Positions 34,250 to 41,182 of a DNA stretch of 55,664 nucleotides are shown here, one piece after another; positions within the stretch are counted from its first letter, which is position 1; each line of letters begins with the position of its first letter. The position numbers and the translations under genes are program-made. The stretch is from positions 1-55,664 of the forward strand of contig NZ_JANKZF010000002.1 in assembly GCF_027568515.1 (NCBI RefSeq), given 5' to 3'. The notes under the pieces were generated by a model, which ran no database searches, was not told the DNA's origin, and saw only the letters and a list, made by a program, of their open reading frames with translations. This stretch comes from Arthrobacter sp. HY1533 (lineage in GTDB: Bacteria; Actinomycetota; Actinomycetes; Actinomycetales; Micrococcaceae).

Positions 34250-34356
34250 CCAGGTCTCGACAGGCTCGACCACCGGGGACAGGCTCGACCACCGGGGAAC
34301 CACTAGCCAGGTCTCGACAGGCTCGACCACCGGGGAACCAAGCTCGACCACCGGGG
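34212..34356. repeat. Five-unit tandem array of the interspersed repeat
   Basis: Three full units (34212-34240, 34250-34278, 34307-34335) and two truncated ones (34279-34297, 34336-34356), each ending in CTCGACCACCGGGG. Spacers after full units read AGCCACTAG or AACCACTAG. The first unit lies inside the 3' end of the GIY-YIG gene; the last ends 5 nt before the helicase stop codon. Confidence 0.92.
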
Positions 34357-34360
34357 AATC

Positions 34361-36130
34361 CTATTTGCGGCCGATGAACCAGTCCTGCAGCTTCTTCAGG
34401 CGCACCTGCAGCTGCGGCTCGTCGGCCTGGGCCACGGCGGGGCCGCCGCAGATACGGCGCAATTCGCTGTGCACCAGCCCGTGCGGCATGCCGGAGCGGG
34501 CGCTCCAGGCGGAAACGTTCTTGGCCAGTTCGGCGCGCAGGTCCATGAGCAGGCGGTGGTCCACCAGGGGGGCCGCCTCCGGCTCCGCTGCGGGGGCCTT
34601 CTTGCGCTTGCGGGTCTGCTGGTCGGCCTGGCGCTGGCGCAGCAGCACACCCATCTGGTCGGCGTCGAGCAGTCCGGGGATGCCCAGAAAGTCCATTTCA
34701 TCGTCACTGCCGATGGCCCCGCCGGTGCCGAACTCGCCGCCGTCGAACAAGACCCGGTCAAAGGATGCCTGGGATTCCAGCGCCTCAAACTTGAACTTCT
34801 CCAGCGTGTCGGAGGCCTTCTCCTCGCGGTTGGCCTCCTCCATCTCGGCGTCTTCCTCCATGAAGCCGTCCGGATCCTTGTCCGGGCGGTCCAGGGCGTG
34901 GTCGCGTTCCAGCTCAAGCTGGTTGGCCAGTTCCATCAGGTTCGGCACCGACGGCAGGAAGATCGACGCCGTCTCCCCCCTCTTCCGGGCACGCACAAAG
35001 CGCCCCACGGCCTGGGCAAAGAACAGGGGCGTTGCGGTGGAGGTGGCGTAGACACCCACGGCCAGGCGCGGCACGTCAACGCCTTCGGACACCATGCGCA
35101 CAGCCACCATCCAGCGCTTGTCGCCGGCCGAGAACGCGTCGATCTTGTCCGAGGCCTTGGCATCGTCGGAGAGAATCACGGTGGGCGAATCGCCGGTGAT
35201 CTGCTTCAGCTGGGCCGCGTAGGCCCGGGCGTCCTCGTGGTCGGTGGCAATGACGAGCCCGCCGGCATCGGGCACGGCACGGCGCACCTCGGTCAGGCGT
35301 TTGTCGGCGGCGGCCAGCACGGCCGGGATCCACTCCCCCTCCGGGTTCAGGGCAGTGCGCCAGGCCTGCGAGGTGATGTCCTTCGTGGTGGCCTCACCGA
35401 GGTTTGCCGCCATCTCCTCACCAGCGCTGGTGCGCCAGCGCATCTGGCCTGAATACGCCATGAACATGACGGGGCGGACCACGTGGTCCTTGAGCGCCTC
35501 GCCGTAGCCGTACGTGTAGTCGGCCTTGGAACGGCGGATCCCGTCGCGGTCCTCGGCGTATTCAACGAACGGGATGGCCGCCGTGTCGGAGCGGAACGGG
35601 GTTCCGGTCAGGGCCAGGCGGCGTGCTGCGGGGTCAAAGGCCTCGCGGATGCCGTCGCCCCAGCTCAGGGCGTCGCCGCCGTGGTGGATCTCATCCATGA
35701 TGACAAGGGTGCGGGCGGCCTCGGTCTTGGCGCGGTGGAGCATGGGCTTGCTCGCCACCTGCGCGTACGTCACGGCCACGCCGATGAAGCCCTTGCCGTG
35801 CCGGCCGTCGGCATTCTTGAAGTTGGGGTCAATCGCGATGCCCACGCGCGCCGCGGCATCCGCCCACTGGCGCTTGAGGTGGTCGGTGGGGGTGACGATT
35901 GTGACCCGGTTGATGGCGCCGCGGCTGATCAGCTGCGTGGCGATGTGCAGGGCGAACGTGGTCTTTCCTGCCCCGGGGGTTGCCACGGCCAGAAAGTCCC
36001 GCGGATTTTCCGTGAAGTACTTTTCCATGGCCTCTGCCTGCCAGGCACGCAACTTCTGTGCGGTTCCCCAGGCCGCCCGCTCGGGGTAGGCCGGAGGCAG
36101 CGACGGGCCACCAAACAAAGTCTCCGTCAC
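34361..36130 (-). CDS. DEAD/DEAH-like superfamily 2 helicase
   Basis: A helicase of 589 residues. The Q-region LRAWQAEAMEKYF, motif I VATPGAGKTTFAL, motif II VIMDEIHHGGD, motif III LALTGTPFRSD and the C-terminal VRMVSEGVDVPRLAVGVYATSTATPLFFAQAVGRFVRA (motifs V and VI) are in order. About 200 residues of acidic, lysine-rich extension follow, with KKAPAAEPEAAP near residue 510. It looks like the XPB/RAD25-like or type III restriction helicase branch without a nuclease domain. Start is GTG at 36130 with GGCGGA upstream. Nucleic-acid role likely, exact function unknown. Confidence 0.9.
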   Translation of the reverse strand: MTETLFGGPSLPPAYPERAAWGTAQKLRAWQAEAMEKYFTENPRDFLAVATPGAGKTTFALHIATQLISRGAINRVTIVTPTDHLKRQWADAAARVGIAIDPNFKNADGRHGKGFIGVAVTYAQVASKPMLHRAKTEAARTLVIMDEIHHGGDALSWGDGIREAFDPAARRLALTGTPFRSDTAAIPFVEYAEDRDGIRRSKADYTYGYGEALKDHVVRPVMFMAYSGQMRWRTSAGEEMAANLGEATTKDITSQAWRTALNPEGEWIPAVLAAADKRLTEVRRAVPDAGGLVIATDHEDARAYAAQLKQITGDSPTVILSDDAKASDKIDAFSAGDKRWMVAVRMVSEGVDVPRLAVGVYATSTATPLFFAQAVGRFVRARKRGETASIFLPSVPNLMELANQLELERDHALDRPDKDPDGFMEEDAEMEEANREEKASDTLEKFKFEALESQASFDRVLFDGGEFGTGGAIGSDDEMDFLGIPGLLDADQMGVLLRQRQADQQTRKRKKAPAAEPEAAPLVDHRLLMDLRAELAKNVSAWSARSGMPHGLVHSELRRICGGPAVAQADEPQLQVRLKKLQDWFIGRK

Positions 36131-36236
36131 GAAATATCCGCCATCCTTGTCACTTCTTCAACGCTTCCGCAGCCAATTCCGGGCACGGCCAATCACGGGC
36201 CAATGGCCGTTTTACTTCACGTGTTGCGGGCCCAGG

Positions 36237-36563
36237 CTAGTTCTTGGGCTTCTTCGGGCCCTTGCCCTTGCCGCCGCCCTCGGGGCGCAGTCCGTCGTAG
36301 ACCTCTTTGCACTCGGGGCAGACGGGGAACTTCTGGGGGTCGCGCCCGGGCGTCCACACCTTGCCGCACAGGGCCACGACGGGCTCTCCGGTCATGGCCG
36401 ATTCCATGATCTTTTCCTTGCGCACATAGTGCGAGAAACGCTCGCTGTCGCCCGGTTCAACTTCCTGGCGCAGCTCTTGGCGCTCAATCACCGCAGTGGA
36501 GCCGCCGGTCTGGCCGCCGCCGTACGCAGGGTCGTTTTCAAAGGGGTCTGGAGGCAAACTCAT
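36237..36563 (-). CDS. DUF3039 protein, zinc-ribbon-like
   Basis: A small soluble protein of 108 residues. ALCGKVWTPGRDPQKFPVCPECKEVYDGL has one Cys plus a CPEC pair that suggest metal binding, and the tail is basic (GGGKGKGPKKPKN). The sequence matches the actinobacterial DUF3039 family; function unknown. I chose the ATG at 36563 because a TAGAAT box ends 7 nt before it, while an ATG at 36572 would lie on the promoter itself. Confidence 0.85.
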   Translation of the reverse strand: MSLPPDPFENDPAYGGGQTGGSTAVIERQELRQEVEPGDSERFSHYVRKEKIMESAMTGEPVVALCGKVWTPGRDPQKFPVCPECKEVYDGLRPEGGGKGKGPKKPKN

Positions 36564-36570
36564 GGAATCC

Positions 36571-36576
36571 ATTCTA
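36571..36576 (-). promoter_or_regulatory. -10 box (TAGAAT) of the DUF3039 gene
   Basis: TAGAAT, 7-nt gap to the ATG at 36563. The start context TAGAATGGATTCCATGAG is close to that of clpS (TAGAATGGATACATGAG). Confidence 0.55.
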
Positions 36577-36644
36577 GCCGCTCGGCGTCCGCGACTCGCC
36601 GAAGGGCGCCGCGGCAGTTCGTGATCTGCGCCTTAAAAGCACGA

Positions 36645-36684
36645 CGGCGGGCGGCGAGTCATGTGGGCAACTCGCCGCCCGCCG
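36645..36684 (-). terminator. Terminator of nagB
   Basis: A perfect 15-bp GC-rich stem with a 10-nt loop, followed on the minus strand by TCGTGCTTTTAA, 12 nt after the nagB stop. Confidence 0.85.
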
Positions 36685-36696
36685 GGGTGTGTTGCG

Positions 36697-37479
36697 TTAC
36701 AGGCCCTGCCACTCCGGCTTGTTGTCGTAGGCGTGGCGGTATGTTGCCGCACCGGCCAGCTTGGAGGCAGCTGCCTCGTCAACAATGATGGTGGCGCGGG
36801 GGTGGAACTGCAGGACCGAGGCCGGGCAAGAGGCCGAGACGGGGCCTTCCACAAAGTCGCGGACGGCGTCGGCCTTGCCGGCACCGAAAGCCACCAGGAC
36901 CACATGGCGGGCATCCATGATGGTGCCCAGGCCCTGGGTCACCACGTGGTGGGGCACCTGGTCAAGGTGGTCGAAGAAGCGCGCGTTGTCCTGGCGCGTC
37001 TGCTCGGCCAAGGTCTTGATGCGGGTGCGCGAGGCCAGCGAGGAGCCGGGCTCGTTGAAGCCGATGTGGCCGTTGGTGCCCACGCCCAGGATCTGCAGGT
37101 CGATGCCGCCGGCGGCGGCAATGGCGGCCTCGTAGGCCTGGCAGGCGCCGGCGATGTCATTGCTGGAGCCGTCGGGTCCGTGCACATTGGCCGGGGCAAC
37201 GTCCACGCGGTTGGTGAACTCGCGGCGGATGACCTCGCGGTAGGACTCGTAGTGGCCAACGGGCAGGCCAACGTACTCATCAAGGGCAAAGCCGCTGACT
37301 TCGCTAAAGTTCAGGCCGTCCTCGTCGTGGCGGCGGGCCAGCTCATCGTAGATGGGCAGCGGGGAGGAACCCGTGGCCAGGCCGATCACGGCGTTGGGCT
37401 TGGTGCGAACCAGGGACTCAATGGAGTCGGCGGCCAGGGCGCCAATTTCCTTGCTGCTCGGGAGGATGATGACCTCCAT
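36697..37479 (-). CDS. nagB: Glucosamine-6-phosphate deaminase
   Basis: NagB, 260 residues, turns glucosamine 6-phosphate into fructose 6-phosphate and ammonia. VIGLATGSSPLPIYDELAR, FALDEYVGLPVGHYESYREVI, DLQILGVGTNGHIGFNEPGS and the RNARFF-like DNARFFDHLDQVPHHVVTQGLGTIM are the family motifs with catalytic Asp, Glu and His. AAAGGAAG lies upstream of the ATG, a classic leadered start. Its partner nagA is 9 kb away, so the two GlcNAc genes are not in one operon. Confidence 0.96.
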   Translation of the reverse strand: MEVIILPSSKEIGALAADSIESLVRTKPNAVIGLATGSSPLPIYDELARRHDEDGLNFSEVSGFALDEYVGLPVGHYESYREVIRREFTNRVDVAPANVHGPDGSSNDIAGACQAYEAAIAAAGGIDLQILGVGTNGHIGFNEPGSSLASRTRIKTLAEQTRQDNARFFDHLDQVPHHVVTQGLGTIMDARHVVLVAFGAGKADAVRDFVEGPVSASCPASVLQFHPRATIIVDEAAASKLAGAATYRHAYDNKPEWQGL

Positions 37480-37553
37480 GAAACACTCTTCCTTTCACGG
37501 CCACCATTTGCAGGTGGGCCACATGCTTCGGGGCAGACGGGAACGCAAGTGCA

Positions 37554-37606
37554 GCAACGCCCCGTCGCCAGCCACCTTGCTCGGCGGCAGGACGGGGCGC
37601 TGTTGC
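37554..37606 (-). promoter_or_regulatory. Large hairpin in the nagB leader
   Basis: GCAAC plus GCCCCGTC on one arm pair with GACGGGGC plus GTTGC on the other, with a 3-nt bulge and an interrupted inner stem. It is either the terminator of the ABC operon at 37643 or part of the nagB 5' leader. Confidence 0.55.
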
Positions 37607-37617
37607 CATGCGTCTGC

Positions 37618-37646
37618 TGTGTAGCTTCAAGCTTATCGAGTGTCAG
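37618..37646 (-). promoter_or_regulatory. Possible nagB promoter
   Basis: CTGACA (37641-37646), 17-nt spacer, TACACA (37618-37623) upstream of nagB. It overlaps the stop codon of the ABC permease gene and would give a leader of about 130 nt. Confidence 0.4.
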
Positions 37647-39229
37647 CGGTCAACAGAAACGGCCTGCAACAATTCAGGTGCACGCCTGTTGTATTCGGCC
37701 CCGCCCAGGCGGATTCCCGCCACAACGTAGACGGCACCCAGGACCAGCCCAACGGCCAGGGCGAGCCAGGAAAACACCGGGTTGTCGGCCATGGCCCCAA
37801 GCGCCAGGACAATGGCCACGGGGGCGGCCAGCACGGCTGCCCCGGCAAACCCGCCCAGCTGGACCAGCACTGAGCTGAAGTTGTTGCCCGGCTTTGACTT
37901 CATGGGGCTGTCGCCCGGCAGGGGGACGTTCATGGTGAACCGGGAGGAGAGCACGCTGGCCATGCCCAGCCCGGCCCCCGTGGCGCCGAGCACCAGCCCC
38001 ACCGTGCCGGGCAGGCTGGCCCAGTCGCCGGAGATGATGGCGCCCGCCAGGGCGAAAAGAAGGCCCAGTGGCAGGGCCAGGATGCCGGCCGCCGCGGCGC
38101 GCCCGGCCCTGTCGGCACGTCCGTCCACGCCGGTGGCCAGGTGAAGGGCAAAGGCCGTGTTGTCGTAGGAGATGTCCGCGGAGATGCTCCAGGCCACCAT
38201 GAAGGCGGCAAAGGCGCCGCCAAAACCAATGATGGGGCCCAGCGCATCCAGCCCGCTGGCCTGCGACGCGCCAAACACCATGACGAGTGGAATCAGCGGG
38301 GCAATAATGAGCCCGGCGCTGTAGCGGGGGTCGCGGATCCAGTAGGTGAGGCAGCGCGCGGCAACGGCGCCGGCGGGGGTCGGCGGGAAGGTGGCGAAGA
38401 AGCCCAGCTTGCCGGGGCTGCGCTTGGCACTGCCGGCATAGGCGGGCGTCACGAGGGCCTTGGCCAGGCACACCTTCCAGATCCAGGTCAATGCGGCCAG
38501 GGTGGCCAGGGCGATCAGGAACTTAAGCGCCGCCGGGCCAAAGGCGCCTGCGGCAATGTCGGCGGGCACGGCCCAAACCGCTCCCAGGGGGGTCCAGGAC
38601 AATGTGCCTGCCAGCTGCGGCAGGTACTCGGAGAAGTCACTGATGCCTGAGGAGACGCCGGCGATGATGGGGCCCATGAGCACCAGCGGGACCAGCACCA
38701 CCATGCCGCTGACGTCCTTGAAGCGGCGCGAGGAGGCCAGGCTGGTGCTGGCCGCCGTGATGGCACGTGAGGCAATCATGCACGTCAACGCACCGAGCGC
38801 GCCGCACAGCAGTGCCGCGGCGGCCGCACCCGGATGGCGCCACCAGGCTGCCGCCGTGCCCATCGAGGCAATGAGCGTCACGGCCCCGGGAACGCCGATG
38901 AAGCTGGACAGGGCAAGGCCCGCCAGCAGGCTCTTCATGGGAATGGAGTAGGTGGTGAACCGGGCGGGGTCCAGCGTCATGTCAAGGCCCGAGGCCAGCA
39001 CGGGAACCACGAGCCAGCCCACCAGCAGCGCCGAGCCAGCCAGCACAATGGCGGTGCCGATGGCTTGCGGCTCCCCCACGCTTCCGGCGACGGCCAGCGC
39101 CACCAGGGCCGTGGCCAGCATGCCCAGGCCGTACACGCCGGCCAGGATCAGGCCCACGAGTTGCCAGGGGCTGCGCTTGATGGAGTTGCGCAGCAGGGTC
39201 AGTTTGAGCCTCAGGAGGTGCGCAACCAT
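37643..39229 (-). CDS. ABC transporter permease
   Basis: A membrane protein of 528 residues with roughly twelve hydrophobic segments and no enzymatic motif. It overlaps the end of the adjacent ABC ATPase by 19 nt, so the two form an exporter-like ABC system. The ATG at 39229 is chosen because the protein-like sequence (MVAHLLRLKLTLLRNSIKRSPW) starts there; the frame upstream is out-of-frame read-through of the ATPase gene. Cargo unknown. Confidence 0.84.
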   Translation of the reverse strand: MVAHLLRLKLTLLRNSIKRSPWQLVGLILAGVYGLGMLATALVALAVAGSVGEPQAIGTAIVLAGSALLVGWLVVPVLASGLDMTLDPARFTTYSIPMKSLLAGLALSSFIGVPGAVTLIASMGTAAAWWRHPGAAAAALLCGALGALTCMIASRAITAASTSLASSRRFKDVSGMVVLVPLVLMGPIIAGVSSGISDFSEYLPQLAGTLSWTPLGAVWAVPADIAAGAFGPAALKFLIALATLAALTWIWKVCLAKALVTPAYAGSAKRSPGKLGFFATFPPTPAGAVAARCLTYWIRDPRYSAGLIIAPLIPLVMVFGASQASGLDALGPIIGFGGAFAAFMVAWSISADISYDNTAFALHLATGVDGRADRAGRAAAAGILALPLGLLFALAGAIISGDWASLPGTVGLVLGATGAGLGMASVLSSRFTMNVPLPGDSPMKSKPGNNFSSVLVQLGGFAGAAVLAAPVAIVLALGAMADNPVFSWLALAVGLVLGAVYVVAGIRLGGAEYNRRAPELLQAVSVDR

Positions 39230-40002
39230 TGCAACCCCGCAGTCTGGTTCCGGCCGCCCACAAGTTCCACGAACTTGTCTTCCAGGCTCTGCCCGCCGCG
39301 GACCTCCTCCACGGTGCCGGCGGCCAGGACACGCCCGGCGGCAATGACGGCCACGTGGTCGCACATGCGCTGGACCAGGTCCATGACGTGGCTGGAGACA
39401 ATGACAGTGCCGCCGGAGGCCACATAGTCGTGCAGGATGTCGCGGATGTTGGCCGCGGACACGGGGTCCACCGACTCGAATGGCTCATCCAGGACCAGCA
39501 GCCTGGGTGCGTGGATGAGCGCCGAGGCCAGGGCAATCTTCTTCGTCATGCCGGCCGAGTAGTCCACCACCAGGGTGCCGGCGTCCTTGGCCAAATCCAG
39601 CGCCTGAAGCAGGTCCTTGACGCGGGCCGCCACGGTGTCCTTGTCCATGCCGCGCAGCAGGCCGGCGTAGCTGACCAGCTGTTCGCCCGTGAGCCGGTCA
39701 AAGAGGCGGACACCGTCGGGCAGCAGGCCCATGAGGCGTTTGGCCGCAAGCGGCTGCGCCCAGACGTCCACGCCGTGGACAGTGACCGCCCCGGCGTCGG
39801 GGCGCAGCAGCCCCGTGGCCATGGAAAGGGAGGTGGTCTTGCCGGCGCCGTTGGGTCCCACAAGCCCGTAGAAGGAACCCGCCGGGACGTCCAGGTCGAT
39901 CCCGTCCACTGCCACCTTGGCGCCGAAGCGCTTGGACAAGCCGCGGATGGACAGGGCCGGCGGGAGCCCGGCGCCGGGAGGCTGGATCGCTGTGTTGGTC
40001 AT
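39211..40002 (-). CDS. ABC transporter ATP-binding protein
   Basis: An ATPase of 263 residues. Walker A is GLVGPNGAGKTTSLS (about residues 48-62), the signature is VVDYSAGMTKKIALA, Walker B is LLVLDEPFESVDP, and the switch histidine is in VSSHVMD. The YSxGM signature is common in ABC-2 type exporter ATPases. A TAGGGT box sits 6 nt before the ATG. Operon with the permease downstream. Confidence 0.93.
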   Translation of the reverse strand: MTNTAIQPPGAGLPPALSIRGLSKRFGAKVAVDGIDLDVPAGSFYGLVGPNGAGKTTSLSMATGLLRPDAGAVTVHGVDVWAQPLAAKRLMGLLPDGVRLFDRLTGEQLVSYAGLLRGMDKDTVAARVKDLLQALDLAKDAGTLVVDYSAGMTKKIALASALIHAPRLLVLDEPFESVDPVSAANIRDILHDYVASGGTVIVSSHVMDLVQRMCDHVAVIAAGRVLAAGTVEEVRGGQSLEDKFVELVGGRNQTAGLQWLRTS

Positions 40003-40008
40003 GCAGCC

Positions 40009-40014
40009 ACCCTA
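40009..40014 (-). promoter_or_regulatory. -10 box (TAGGGT) of the ABC ATPase gene
   Basis: TAGGGT ends 6 nt before the ATG at 40002. Confidence 0.45.
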
Positions 40015-40071
40015 ACAATCCGCATGGCCCGTGTGACCCATCCCAAAGGATGAGTTTGCCGGCAGGCAAAA

Positions 40072-40101
40072 GGGCGGCCGCCACAATTGTGGCGGCCGCC
40101 C
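40072..40101 (-). terminator. Terminator of the thioredoxin-TPR gene
   Basis: A perfect 30-nt palindrome with no spare loop bases (15 bp per arm), followed on the minus strand by TTTTGCC. Confidence 0.85.
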
Positions 40102-40130
40102 CTGGCGGTTGCTGCTGGTGCCAGCGCTGA

Positions 40131-41075
40131 CTAGAACAGCGCTCGGGCCAGGGCCTGGCGGGATGCCGAGACGCGCGGATCCGAGACCCCGACCACGTCG
40201 TACAGCTCCAGCAGGCGCACCCGGACGGTGTCCCGTTCGGGGCCGAAGTGGGTGCCAATGTAGCCCACGAGCCGGGCCAGGGCGTCCTCCACATGCCCGC
40301 CGGTAACGTCCAGGTCGGCCACGGCCAGCACGGCCTCCAGGTCATCCGGATCCCCTGCGGCCCGGGCACGGAGCTCCTCGGCCTGCACCACGTTGATTTG
40401 GGCTGTGCGACCCATGAGGTGGACCTGGGCCAGGCCAATCTTGGCGTCGGTGTCGTTGGGCTTTTCCGCCAGCGCCTTCTCGTAGCTGGCTGCGGCCGCG
40501 TCGAGGTCACCGGCGTCGATCGCGTCGCGGGCGGCCTGGTGCAGGGGCGGCAGCGGCGGCTCCTGCGCCTCGGCGGCCGGGTCCTGGGCACCGCCGAGGT
40601 TGCCGGTGACGCCGTTGCTGGCGGCCACCTTGAGCAGTTCCGTGAGGAACTCCCGGATCTGCTCCTCGGGGATTTCGCCCTCGAACATGGGCACGGGCTG
40701 GCCGTTGATCAGGGCGATCGTGGTGGGCACGGCCGTGGCGCCGAATGCCTGGGCAATTTGCGGGCTGGAATCCACGTCCACGCGGCCCAGGGCAATCTTG
40801 CCGCCCTGCTCGTTCATGAGGCGTTCAAGCACGGCGGTCAGCTGCATCGAGAGGTTGGAGCGGGCCGAGCCCAGCGCAACCACAACGGGCACCTTCTGGG
40901 AGAGCTGGACAAATTCCTGGAAACTTTGCTCGTTCACGTCCACGGCGTACGGCGAACCGCCGGAGGGCGCCCCGGCCGGGGCCGTGGCGCGGTTCTTCAG
41001 GGCTGAAAGGTCGACGGCGCCGCGCAGGTTGATCCCGGGCGCTGGGTTGGGCGGCATGGGGGTGTTTTGACTCAT
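40131..41075 (-). CDS. Thioredoxin-like TPR protein, YbbN/CnoX type
   Basis: A co-chaperone-like protein of 314 residues. Residues 40-150 form a thioredoxin fold (VDVNEQSFQEFVQLSQKVPVVVALGSARS, VDVDSSPQIAQAFGATAVPTTIALINGQPV with the cis-proline). Residues 175-300 contain tetratricopeptide-like helices (AARDAIDAGDLDAAAASYEKALAEKPND). The CxxC redox site is absent: the position reads ALGSARSNLS, so the domain cannot do thiol exchange. This matches YbbN/CnoX-type proteins that work as chaperones or holdases. TAGAGT lies 6 nt before the ATG. Confidence 0.88.
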   Translation of the reverse strand: MSQNTPMPPNPAPGINLRGAVDLSALKNRATAPAGAPSGGSPYAVDVNEQSFQEFVQLSQKVPVVVALGSARSNLSMQLTAVLERLMNEQGGKIALGRVDVDSSPQIAQAFGATAVPTTIALINGQPVPMFEGEIPEEQIREFLTELLKVAASNGVTGNLGGAQDPAAEAQEPPLPPLHQAARDAIDAGDLDAAAASYEKALAEKPNDTDAKIGLAQVHLMGRTAQINVVQAEELRARAAGDPDDLEAVLAVADLDVTGGHVEDALARLVGYIGTHFGPERDTVRVRLLELYDVVGVSDPRVSASRQALARALF

Positions 41076-41081
41076 GGATTC

Positions 41082-41087
41082 ACTCTA
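41082..41087 (-). promoter_or_regulatory. -10 box (TAGAGT) of the thioredoxin-TPR gene
   Basis: TAGAGT ends 6 nt before the ATG at 41075. Confidence 0.5.
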
Positions 41088-41136
41088 ACTGGGCAGGCCC
41101 GCAGGAAATGGCATCTCGCCGCGGGTGAAACTGGCT

Positions 41137-41178
41137 GTGGCAGGCAGGGACGCCCCGAGGGGCGCCCCTGCCTGCCAC
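41137..41178 (-). terminator. Terminator of the 41183-43291 gene
   Basis: An almost perfect 20-bp stem (one mismatch) centred on CCCGAGGG, 4 nt after the stop codon. No U run follows on the minus strand. Confidence 0.75.
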
Positions 41179-41182
41179 GTGA

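Noticed and set aside
34212-34356. CRISPR array
   Set aside because: Units are regularly repeated, but the spacers are only 9 nt and nearly identical, there are no cas genes, and the same units occur singly elsewhere in the window.
33745-34356. Insertion sequence with GIY-YIG as transposase
   Set aside because: No transposase domain, no target-site duplication that I can identify, and the repeat units are multiple and partly truncated. A mobile role remains a hypothesis only.
39211-40002. Degenerate ABC signature (YSAGM in place of LSGGQ)
   Set aside because: YSxGM is a common variant in ABC-2 type exporter ATPases and does not indicate an inactive protein.
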